23,988 nt of DNA from an uncultured Prevotella sp. (GTDB lineage Bacteria; Bacteroidota; Bacteroidia; Bacteroidales; Bacteroidaceae): assembly GCA_934183355.1 (NCBI GenBank), contig CAKPST010000039.1, forward strand, positions 1 through 23,988, given 5' to 3'. Both the position numbers and the translations under genes were made by a program. The notes under the pieces are model-generated. The model was not told the origin of the DNA. It did no database searches and saw nothing but the letters and a program-made list of their open reading frames with translations. Below are positions 16,299-22,555 of this stretch, one piece after another. How positions within the stretch are numbered: the stretch's first letter is position 1; the number at the start of each line of letters is the position of its first letter.

Positions 16299-16324
16299 CA
16301 TATAAATTTGTATAAAATCATTTC

Positions 16325-16365
16325 ATTGGACATAAATGGTAGAAAAATACTCCAAATTGGACATA
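16325..16365 (+). repeat. Direct repeat ATTGGACATA upstream of the gltD-like gene
   Basis: ATTGGACATA occurs at 16325-16334 and 16356-16365, 31 bp apart start to start, about three helical turns. The second copy ends 20 bp before the -7 element at 16385. The position would suit a transcription factor site overlapping the -33 region. No known regulator is implied. Confidence 0.45.
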
Positions 16366-16384
16366 CTTACAGAAATAAATACCT

Positions 16385-16392
16385 ACTTTTGC
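16385..16392 (+). promoter_or_regulatory. Candidate gltD promoter (-7 element TACTTTTG)
   Basis: TACTTTTG matches TAnnTTTG. A TTGG at 16357-16360 lies somewhat far for a -33 element (24 bp gap). The start would be near 16399, with a leader of about 48 nt before the ATG at 16447. Confidence 0.5.
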
Positions 16393-16446
16393 AAGCAAAT
16401 ATTACATTGTATACGTATTATATAAGAAAACTAAAAGATTTTTACG

Positions 16447-17778
16447 ATGGAACAAGAAAAGAACTTATTTCAGGAAGTAAACGAGGGCTATACCATGCAC
16501 GAGGCCATTGAAGAGGCCAAACGCTGTCTGCACTGCAAGATTCCTCAGTGCAAAAAGGGATGCCCAATAAGCCATAATATTCCCGACTGGATACACGAAT
16601 TGTCAATGGGCAACTTTGGCAATGCCATGCACATCATCAACGAGAAGAGCAATCTGCCCGCAGTCTGCGGTCGTGTGTGTCCTCATGAGAAACAGTGCGA
16701 GGGTCATTGCGTGCTCGGCAAGAAGGGTCAGGGCATCCATGTGGGCAAACTGGAGCGTTTCCTCGCCGACTTCGACGGCAATATGGGGCTTATCCGCGAG
16801 AACTTGCTGCCTAAGACACGTGGCAAAGTGGCTGTCATCGGTTCGGGTCCTGCTGGACTTACCATCGCCGGCGACCTCTCTCGTCAGGGATTCACTGTAG
16901 AGATTTTCGAGATGGAGCCAGAGCCAGGTGGCGTTCTTATGTTCGGTATTCCTGAATATCGTCTGCCTAAGGAAGTGGTGCGTCGCGAAATCAAGAAGAT
17001 GGAGGAGCTGGGCGTTGTCATCCACTGCAACACCACCATTGGCAAGGACTACACCGTAGACGACCTCTTCGCTCAGGGCTTCGACGCTATCTTCATGGGT
17101 ACTGGCACTGGCAACCCACAGAAACTCGACATTCCTGGTGGCGACATCAAGGGTGTGCGCCAGGCCATCTGGTTCCTGCGCCGTGTGAGCCTCTACAACG
17201 AGGGCAATCTCGACCGCAAGGAAGTTGTTATCAACAAGGGCGACCGCTGCTTTGTCATCGGTTGTGGCAACACAGCCATGGACGCTGCACGTACTGCCAT
17301 CCGTATGGGTGCCGAGAGCGTGGACGTAGTATATCGTCGCACCATCAACGACATGCCAGCTCTGCGCTCGGAGTATGACGAGGCTGTCGAAGAGGGCGTT
17401 AAGTTCAACTGGGAGCAGAACATCGTCGAAATACACAGCGACGAAAACGGCAAGATGACAGAGGTGGTCATTGAGAACAAGGATGGTGAACGCCGCATCG
17501 AGAAAGCCGACTATGTGCTCATGGCTCTTGGCTCAAAGCCTGCCAGCCGCATCGTGTCGACAACTACTGGCATTGATGTTGACGACCGTGGCTACGTCAT
17601 CACACGCGAGACTCCATACGGCATGACCACACGCAAGGGCGTGTTTGCTGGTGGCGACGTTGTCAACCGTCCGTCTACTGTGGTGCTTGCCATGCGCGAT
17701 GCCAAGCAGGTAGCAGAGGGCATAGCACAGTATGTGGATGCCATCAAGCTGCTCGACGCTATCAACAACAATAATTAA
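16447..17778 (+). CDS. gltD: NADPH-dependent GltD-family oxidoreductase (glutamate synthase small subunit type)
   Basis: This 443-residue flavoprotein passes electrons from NADPH through FAD and N-terminal Fe-S clusters. Two cysteine groups are present: C27, C30, C35, C39 and C74, C78, C84, C88, the pattern that holds [4Fe-4S] centres in GltD, NfnB and DPYD. The FAD motif GSGPAG is at 132-137 and the NADPH motif GCGNTA at 272-277. The FAD-closing GGD segment (VFAGGDVVN) lies near the C-terminus. No large GltB subunit and no NfnA-type partner flank it, so the partner is encoded elsewhere or it works as the stand-alone form often annotated as homotetrameric glutamate synthase GltA. NfnB-like or sulfide dehydrogenase activity is possible. 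It is monocistronic: the next gene begins about 300 bp later behind a large inverted repeat. Confidence 0.88.
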   Translation: MEQEKNLFQEVNEGYTMHEAIEEAKRCLHCKIPQCKKGCPISHNIPDWIHELSMGNFGNAMHIINEKSNLPAVCGRVCPHEKQCEGHCVLGKKGQGIHVGKLERFLADFDGNMGLIRENLLPKTRGKVAVIGSGPAGLTIAGDLSRQGFTVEIFEMEPEPGGVLMFGIPEYRLPKEVVRREIKKMEELGVVIHCNTTIGKDYTVDDLFAQGFDAIFMGTGTGNPQKLDIPGGDIKGVRQAIWFLRRVSLYNEGNLDRKEVVINKGDRCFVIGCGNTAMDAARTAIRMGAESVDVVYRRTINDMPALRSEYDEAVEEGVKFNWEQNIVEIHSDENGKMTEVVIENKDGERRIEKADYVLMALGSKPASRIVSTTTGIDVDDRGYVITRETPYGMTTRKGVFAGGDVVNRPSTVVLAMRDAKQVAEGIAQYVDAIKLLDAINNNN

Positions 17779-17836
17779 AGCTAATAAAACGACATAAAAA
17801 GACAACAACGTCGACAACAAATCAACAACTTATAAA

Positions 17837-17875
17837 GTTTGTACGCCGTGCCAACCAGCACGGCTTTGCACAAAC
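17837..17875. repeat. Nested hairpin 1 (GCCGTGC stem)
   Basis: GTTTGT (17837-17842) pairs with ACAAAC (17870-17875). Inside it GCCGTGC (17845-17851) pairs with GCACGGC (17858-17864) around a 6-nt loop. The 11 bases at 17845-17855 are also exactly complementary to 17915-17925 in hairpin 2, so two alternative folds are possible. Confidence 0.8.
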
Positions 17876-17890
17876 AACATGCTAATAACA

Positions 17891-17899
17891 TGTGGATAA
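17891..17899 (-). other. Consensus DnaA-box sequence
   Basis: TGTGGATAA is the exact reverse complement of the consensus DnaA box TTATCCACA. It lies between the two nested hairpins in the 38-bp inverted repeat. Only one perfect box is seen, so this is not evidence for an origin. It may be chance, or a DnaA-titrating or regulatory site. Confidence 0.4.
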
Positions 17900-17905
17900 C
17901 ATCAA

Positions 17906-17924
17906 CCGTGCCGAGTTGGCACGG
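17906..17924. repeat. Nested hairpin 2 (CCGTGCC stem)
   Basis: CCGTGCC (17906-17912) pairs with GGCACGG (17918-17924) around GAGTT. It repeats the GCCGTGC core of hairpin 1. The loops (CCAAC in hairpin 1, GTTGG spanning loop and stem here) are complementary. Paired palindromes of this kind resemble REP/BIME elements. Confidence 0.8.
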
Positions 17925-17978
17925 CAAAAAAAGTTGTTGATTTGTTGTTGATGTTGTTGTCTTTTTATATTTACGACA

Positions 17979-18015
17979 CCAACGTTATTACCTTTTTATC
18001 ACTAACGTTGTTATC
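17979..18015 (+). repeat. Direct repeat with AACGTT cores before the DJ-1 promoter
   Basis: The 14-mers at 17979-17992 and 18002-18015 share the form CyAACGTTrTTAyC and lie 23 bp apart. They sit just upstream of the -33 element at 18024. AACGTT is palindromic, so a dimeric regulator is possible. The evidence is only the repeat and its position. Confidence 0.4.
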
Positions 18016-18023
18016 TTATTTTA

Positions 18024-18054
18024 TTGCCTATTCAAAAAAAAATGTGTAAGTTTG
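18024..18054 (+). promoter_or_regulatory. Promoter of the DJ-1–ispD–recG operon
   Basis: TTG at 18024-18026 and TAAGTTTG at 18047-18054 are separated by 20 bp, a good match to the Bacteroidetes -33/-7 layout. The start would be near 18061. The 20-mer AAAAAATGTGTAAGTTTGCA at 18037-18056 differs by one base from the trigger-factor promoter at 22469-22488. Confidence 0.65.
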
Positions 18055-18086
18055 CAATGACATTAATTATAACATAACTTACATAT

Positions 18087-18206
18087 ATGGCACGATTCTA
18101 TTCTCTCAAGAAGAAAGACGAAGACGACGATAAAATCGCCGACCCGTTCGGCGTGTTGCAACCAAAGACTCGTTCCGCAGAAAAACCAAACATAAACATA
18201 TATAAT
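18087..18206 (+). other. In-frame 40-codon extension upstream of the DJ-1 domain
   Basis: An ATG at 18087, about 26 nt after the predicted transcription start, opens a stop-free frame of 40 codons that runs directly into the DJ-1 start at 18207. It encodes MARFYSLKKKDEDDDK and then a Pro/Thr-rich stretch. The first 30 codons look protein-like (frequent C-ending codons). The last eight are AT-rich, like a leader. It could be a true N-terminal extension, a small upstream peptide, or the remnant of a lost gene whose promoter now drives DJ-1. Confidence 0.45.
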
Positions 18207-18755
18207 ATGGCAAAAGCATACGAATTTCTCGCCAATGGCTTCGAGGACATCGAAGCGTTGGGACCAGTGGATATATTGCGCCGTGGTGGCGTGGAGGTGA
18301 AGACTGTGAGCATCAGCGGTTCCATTGAGGTGGAGTCGGCTCATGGTGTAACGGTGAAGGCTGATATGCTCTTCGAGGATGCCAACTTCGATGATGCCGA
18401 CTTGCTACTCATCCCAGGTGGCATGCCAGGAGCCAAGAACATCGATGAGCACGAGGGTGTGCGCCGTGCTGTGGCTCGACATGCCGAGGCAGGCAAACTC
18501 ACTGGTGCCATCTGCGCCGGCCCTATGGTGCTTGGACATCTCGGACTGCTCCGCGGCAAAAAGGCTACTTGCTATCCTGGCTTCGAGGGTGAGCTTGATG
18601 GTGCCGAATACACCGCTGCCAAAACCACTGTCGACGGCAATATCATAACGGGCAAAGGTCCGGGCGCCACATTCGAGTATGGATATGCGTTGCTCACACT
18701 GCTCAAGGGAGAACGAGTTGTGGAGACGCTGAAAGCTGGAATGATGTACAACTAA
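18207..18755 (+). CDS. DJ-1/PfpI family protein (YajL-like)
   Basis: DJ-1 proteins of this type are small cytosolic redox-sensitive proteins linked to glyoxal detoxification and protein or nucleotide repair. Their exact reaction is debated. From ATG 18207 the protein is 182 residues, the normal family length. It starts AYEFLANGFEDIEALGPVDI with the conserved Glu (E15), then LLIPGGMPGA. The nucleophile elbow is GAICAGPMVLG with Cys at 103, and PGFE and the typical ITGKGPGATFEYG segment follow. An upstream in-frame ATG at 18087 would add 40 residues with no DJ-1 similarity. I prefer 18207 on homology, but the promoter position makes 18087 possible. It is the first gene of an operon with ispD (12 bp later) and recG. 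Confidence 0.93.
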   Translation: MAKAYEFLANGFEDIEALGPVDILRRGGVEVKTVSISGSIEVESAHGVTVKADMLFEDANFDDADLLLIPGGMPGAKNIDEHEGVRRAVARHAEAGKLTGAICAGPMVLGHLGLLRGKKATCYPGFEGELDGAEYTAAKTTVDGNIITGKGPGATFEYGYALLTLLKGERVVETLKAGMMYN

Positions 18756-18767
18756 TAGAACAAGCAA

Positions 18768-19436
18768 ATGGACTATATAATAATTGTTGCTGGAGGCAAA
18801 GGTCTACGTATGGGTGGCGACCTTCCCAAGCAGTTTCTGCCTCTCAAAGGTCGTCCTGTACTCATGCACACCATTGAGCGATTCCATGAGTACAATGCCT
18901 CGCTTGGCATCATCCTCGTGTTGCCCCACAATCAGCAAGACTACTGGCGCCAACTCTGCGCCAAGCATCAGTTCAATATAGAGCACACTATTGTAGATGG
19001 TGGTGAGACACGTTTCCATTCTTCGCAGAACGGAGTAGCTGCAGTACCCGACGATGCCACAGGTGTGGTAGCCATCCACGACGGAGTGCGCCCATTCGTG
19101 TCTGTGGAGACAATAGCACGCTGTTATGAGACAGCCCGCACATACGGTGCTGCCTTGCCCGTATTGCCTGTCACCGACACTCTGCGCCGAGTCACCGACG
19201 ACGGTGGCTACAACGTACAGCGCAACGACTATCGCACGGTGCAGACTCCACAAGCATTCGACATACAACTGCTCAAGCAGGCATTCCGCCAACCCTACAG
19301 CGATGCCTTCACCGACGACGCATCTGTAGTGGAGGCTATGGGACACAAGGTGACAATGGTGGACGGCAACCGCGAGAACATAAAACTTACAACACCATAC
19401 GATTTATCTGTAGCTGAAGCTATATTGAGTCTTTAA
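18768..19436 (+). CDS. ispD: 2-C-methyl-D-erythritol 4-phosphate cytidylyltransferase
   Basis: IspD transfers CMP from CTP to methylerythritol 4-phosphate in the MEP route to isoprenoids, here presumably feeding undecaprenyl phosphate and quinones. The 222-residue length is normal. The nucleotide-binding signature [20 protein letters not shown] lies at the N-terminus, with the Gly/Arg/Lys residues that hold CTP. Further motifs are [33 protein letters not shown] and [11 protein letters not shown], all characteristic of IspD rather than other cytidylyltransferases. It sits between the DJ-1 gene and recG with very small gaps. Its TAA stop is in the same frame as recG, three bases before the recG TTG start. 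Confidence 0.97.
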   Translation: MDYIIIVAGGKGLRMGGDLPKQFLPLKGRPVLMHTIERFHEYNASLGIILVLPHNQQDYWRQLCAKHQFNIEHTIVDGGETRFHSSQNGVAAVPDDATGVVAIHDGVRPFVSVETIARCYETARTYGAALPVLPVTDTLRRVTDDGGYNVQRNDYRTVQTPQAFDIQLLKQAFRQPYSDAFTDDASVVEAMGHKVTMVDGNRENIKLTTPYDLSVAEAILSL

Positions 19437-19439
19437 ATT

Positions 19440-21536
19440 TTGAACATCCTCTCTCAAGACATAATGTATCTGCCGGGAGTAGGCCCCAACCGCAAGGACC
19501 TCCTCATCAAGGAGCTTGAAGTCCGTACATGGGGCGACCTTCTGGAGAACTATCCATATAAATATGTGGATAGGAGCCGCATCTATGCCATACACGAACT
19601 CACTGGCGACATGCCCTTTGTGCAGATACGCGGACACATCCTTTCGTTCGAAGAGTTTGAGATGTCGGCTCGCAAGAAACGTGTGGTGGCACATTTCACT
19701 GATGGACGCGGTGTGGTAGACCTTGTATGGTTCTCTGGTGCACAGTATGTCTACAAGAGCTATAAGGTCAATGAGGACTATATAGTCTTCGGACGACCCA
19801 CGGTGTTCAATGGTCGCTTCCAGTTTACTCACCCCGAGATAGACCGCGCCCAAGACTTGCAACTGTCCGAGATGGGCATGCAACCCTACTACAGCACTAC
19901 CGAACTGATGAAGAAGCGCGGCATGACATCGCGCTCGGTGGAGAAGATAGTCAAGGCAATGCTCCAACGACTCACCGAACCTCTGCCCGAGACGCTGCCC
20001 GACTTCATCGTGCGCCACCTCCATCTCGTGTCTCGCGACACGGCGATGCGCTGCATACACTATCCCAAGAACGCCTTGGAGATGCAGAAAGCTCGTGAAC
20101 GACTCAAGTTTGAGGAGCTATTCTATGTGCAACTCAACATCCTGCGCTATGCCAGCGACCACCGCCGCAAATACCGCGGATATATCTTCAATCGTGTTGG
20201 CGAGGACTTCAACCGCTTCTATTACAACAACTTGAAGTTTGAACTCACTGGAGCTCAGAAGCGTGTGATGCACGAAATACGCAACGACATGTGCTCGGGC
20301 AGACAAATGAACCGCCTGTTGCAGGGCGACGTGGGTTCGGGCAAGACTCTCGTGGCACTGATGACGATGCTCATTGCACTGGGCAACGGATTTCAGGCTT
20401 GCATCATGGCACCTACGGAGATTCTCGCCGAGCAACACCTCGCCACTATACGCGAGTTTATGCAAGGCATGGACGTGCGTGTCGAACTCCTCACTGGTGT
20501 GGTTAAGGGCAAACGACGCAGGGAAGTGCTCGAAGGACTGCTCACTGGCGACGTTAAGATTCTCGTCGGAACGCATGCCATTCTTGAGGACACTGTGCAG
20601 TTCAGACGACTCGGAGTGGCTGTCATCGACGAGCAACACCGCTTCGGAGTGGCTCAACGTGCTCGTCTGTGGGCCAAGAGCGAGAATCCGCCTCACATCC
20701 TCGTGATGACTGCTACGCCCATTCCGCGCACTCTCGCCATGACCATCTACGGCGACCTCGACGTGAGTGTCATCGACGAACTGCCACCAGGACGCAAACC
20801 CGTGCAGACCATCCACCGCTACGACAATCAAATGACGTCGCTCTACAACGGCATACGCCAGCAGATACGCCTTGGCAGACAGGTGTACGTGGTGTATCCT
20901 CTCATCACCGAGAGCGAGAAGAGCGACCTCAAAAACCTTGAAGAGGGCTATGCTGCGCTGTGCGACATATTCCCTGAGTTTCACATCAGTCGTGTGCATG
21001 GCAAGATGAAGTCTGCCGAGAAGGACATAGAGATGCAGAAGTTCGTGAGTGGCGAGACCCAAATTCTCGTTGCCACAACGGTCATTGAGGTGGGAGTCAA
21101 CGTGCCCAACGCCTCGGTGATGATAATCCTTGACGCCCAACGCTTCGGACTCTCACAGCTTCATCAGCTACGTGGACGTGTGGGACGCGGTGCCGACCAG
21201 AGCTATTGCATCCTTGTCACCACCTACAAACTGTCCGACGTGACACGCAAGCGCATTGACATCATGTGCGACACCAACGACGGATTCCGCATTGCCGAGG
21301 CCGACCTCAAGCTGCGCGGACCTGGCGACCTCGAAGGAACACAGCAGAGTGGCATCGCTTTCGACCTAAAGATTGCCGACATTGCTCGCGACGGACAACT
21401 CGTAGCACTCGCTCGCGAAGAGGCACAGAAGATTATAGATGCCGACCCTACATGCTCGTCGTCCGAGTATGCTATGCTATGGCGACGACTGCGTGAACTG
21501 CGCGACACCAACATCAACTGGGCTGCCATATCCTAA
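19440..21536 (+). CDS. recG: ATP-dependent DNA helicase RecG
   Basis: RecG is a monomeric translocase that reverses stalled forks and branch-migrates recombination intermediates. The 698-residue protein is full length. It has an N-terminal wedge domain beginning DIMYLPGVGPNRKDLL, Walker A GDVGSGKT (296-303), the DEQH box (397-400) in VIDEQHRFG, TATPIPRTL, the C-terminal helicase motifs TTVIEVGVNVPNA and QLRGRVGRG, and the RecG tail RIAEADLKLRGPGDL. I chose TTG 19440 because family members have residues before the YLPGVGP motif (D-I-x-Y/F-L). The next ATG (19464) would remove them. The stop codon lies inside a perfect 11-bp inverted repeat. It ends the DJ-1–ispD–recG unit. Confidence 0.96.
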   Translation: MNILSQDIMYLPGVGPNRKDLLIKELEVRTWGDLLENYPYKYVDRSRIYAIHELTGDMPFVQIRGHILSFEEFEMSARKKRVVAHFTDGRGVVDLVWFSGAQYVYKSYKVNEDYIVFGRPTVFNGRFQFTHPEIDRAQDLQLSEMGMQPYYSTTELMKKRGMTSRSVEKIVKAMLQRLTEPLPETLPDFIVRHLHLVSRDTAMRCIHYPKNALEMQKARERLKFEELFYVQLNILRYASDHRRKYRGYIFNRVGEDFNRFYYNNLKFELTGAQKRVMHEIRNDMCSGRQMNRLLQGDVGSGKTLVALMTMLIALGNGFQACIMAPTEILAEQHLATIREFMQGMDVRVELLTGVVKGKRRREVLEGLLTGDVKILVGTHAILEDTVQFRRLGVAVIDEQHRFGVAQRARLWAKSENPPHILVMTATPIPRTLAMTIYGDLDVSVIDELPPGRKPVQTIHRYDNQMTSLYNGIRQQIRLGRQVYVVYPLITESEKSDLKNLEEGYAALCDIFPEFHISRVHGKMKSAEKDIEMQKFVSGETQILVATTVIEVGVNVPNASVMIILDAQRFGLSQLHQLRGRVGRGADQSYCILVTTYKLSDVTRKRIDIMCDTNDGFRIAEADLKLRGPGDLEGTQQSGIAFDLKIADIARDGQLVALAREEAQKIIDADPTCSSSEYAMLWRRLRELRDTNINWAAIS

Positions 21537-21561
21537 TGTGGCTCCAAAATCCACATTAGGA
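21531..21561 (+). terminator. Perfect 11-bp inverted repeat across the recG stop
   Basis: TCCTAATGTGG (21531-21541) and CCACATTAGGA (21551-21561) are perfect complements around a 9-nt loop. The recG TAA stop (21534-21536) is in the left arm. No U-tract follows, so it may be a 3'-end stabiliser or a weak terminator. It marks the end of the operon before a fresh promoter. Confidence 0.55.
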
Positions 21562-21618
21562 GCACGACACCCTACAACAAATAGGGAAATCCCTACTCAC
21601 GAATATGGATTTTACACA

Positions 21619-21648
21619 TTGTTATTTGCTATAGATTTAATAATTTTG
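21619..21648 (+). promoter_or_regulatory. Promoter of the 242-residue lipoprotein gene
   Basis: TTG at 21619-21621 and TAATTTTG at 21641-21648 have a 19-bp spacer, a textbook Bacteroidetes arrangement. The start would be near 21655, with a leader of about 28 nt before ATG 21683. Confidence 0.65.
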
Positions 21649-21682
21649 CGTAAAGAAAAACTATAAAAACAATTTTAAAATC

Positions 21683-22411
21683 ATGAATATTATGAAACGC
21701 TTTTATTACATCATTACGCTCCTTATACTGGCTATAATGCCGGCTACACTCACCAGTTGCGACACCGACGACCCATGGTATGGCTATCCCGACGAGCCTT
21801 ACTACCCCGACAATGGCGGCAACGGTGGCAATCAAAACAATGTATCGCGCGACGTGGCTATGGCACAGACCCTCAACGGCGCATGGACTGGCATCGTCGA
21901 GAACACATACACCGACGACTTTGGCAAGCGTGTCACCACACAGTGCTATGTCGACCTCAGCTTCACACAGTATGAGAACACATCCAACCGCGGCAACGGT
22001 TTCGAGATAGACTACATGCTTGCCTACGACGAAAACGGACGCCCCATTTACGATGCCAAAGGCAATCCCGTATACGACGAGTCAGACCCCATCGCCTTCA
22101 CATGGAACATCAATCCGCGCACCTACCAAATCAACATCGAGTACATCAAGTCGAAAATGACATTCGCCATCAACACCAATCAGAACTTCTTCCTCGGTTG
22201 GGACAAAAACGACCGCAAGGACTACTTACAAGCCACCATGCAGGGAGTCAACAACGACGAGATTGCCGTCTTCGACTGCGAGCGCGTGACACGCTCCATG
22301 TCGCCAAGTCAGACACGTTCTACAACCACCTACAACGCCCAGCAACTCTCGTTCGGCACCAGCGTCAAGCACCTCAAGAGCGATGTGCCAATGGCTCTTC
22401 GCAAGAGATAA
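21683..22411 (+). CDS. Lipoprotein of unknown function
   Basis: I do not recognise a known domain. The 242-residue product has a lipoprotein signal peptide with lipobox LTSC (C26). Starting at the second ATG (21692) would give the more typical MKRFYYI signal. After the cysteine comes an acidic, Pro/Tyr/Asp-rich linker (DTDDPWYGYPDEPYYPDNGG) and a Gly/Asn run. The rest (about 60-205) looks like a compact β-rich domain beginning LNGAWTGIVE, reminiscent of lipocalin-like lipoproteins common in Bacteroidetes. The final 35 residues are Ser/Thr-rich and basic and may be disordered. It has its own promoter and sits alone between recG and tig. Surface or periplasmic location is likely; the role is unknown. 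Confidence 0.85.
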   Translation: MNIMKRFYYIITLLILAIMPATLTSCDTDDPWYGYPDEPYYPDNGGNGGNQNNVSRDVAMAQTLNGAWTGIVENTYTDDFGKRVTTQCYVDLSFTQYENTSNRGNGFEIDYMLAYDENGRPIYDAKGNPVYDESDPIAFTWNINPRTYQINIEYIKSKMTFAINTNQNFFLGWDKNDRKDYLQATMQGVNNDEIAVFDCERVTRSMSPSQTRSTTTYNAQQLSFGTSVKHLKSDVPMALRKR

Positions 22412-22432
22412 TTTGTTAAATTCGCCAAAATA

Positions 22433-22480
22433 CTACACATTTTTTCTGCAAGCATGTCGTATATATATAAAAAATGTGTA
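22433..22480. repeat. Perfect 12-bp inverted repeat at the tig promoter
   Basis: TACACATTTTTT (22433-22444) and AAAAAATGTGTA (22469-22480) are perfect complements with a 24-bp gap. The right arm runs into the -7 element at 22479. It could be an operator, or part of the 3' end of the lipoprotein mRNA. No stop or U-tract makes a terminator certain. Confidence 0.6.
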
Positions 22481-22486
22481 ATTTTG
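22479..22486 (+). promoter_or_regulatory. Candidate tig promoter (-7 element TAATTTTG)
   Basis: TAATTTTG matches TAnnTTTG, with a start near 22493 and a leader of about 63 nt. No clear -33 TTG is present at 19-21 bp. The surrounding 20-mer is nearly identical to that of the DJ-1 operon promoter. Confidence 0.55.
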
Positions 22487-22555
22487 CAGATACGTGCCAA
22501 AACGTACCAAAAAGGGAACAATAACAAATAATATAATTCTACATTAAACAAGAAA

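Larger units (their letters stand above)
17794..17968. repeat. 38-bp inverted repeat element with nested hairpins
   Basis: Arms 17794-17831 and 17931-17968 are reverse complements at 36 of 38 positions. Both differences are G opposite T, which still pair as G·U in a plus-strand RNA, so the stem would be fully paired on that strand only. The 99-bp interior holds two GC-rich hairpins and a consensus DnaA box. ACGACA occurs just outside on the left (17789-17794) and near the right end (17973-17978), a weak hint of a target-site duplication. There is no transposase, so it is MITE-like, REP-like or an RNA structure. Together with the promoter region it explains the 308-bp gap between gltD and the DJ-1 gene. 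Confidence 0.9.

Noticed and set aside
16603..17436. A 277-codon minus-strand frame opposite the gltD-like gene
   Set aside because: It is a mirror of a gene with intact Fe-S, FAD and NADPH motifs; its own sequence has no domain, signal or promoter.
17779..18086. Replication origin at the DnaA-box region
   Set aside because: Only one perfect box is visible, with no cluster, no clear unwinding element and no dnaA or dnaN nearby.
20118..21140. A 340-codon open frame on the minus strand opposite recG
   Set aside because: It is antisense to a complete recG with all helicase motifs, is His-rich with no recognisable domain, and arises from the GC-ending codon bias of recG.
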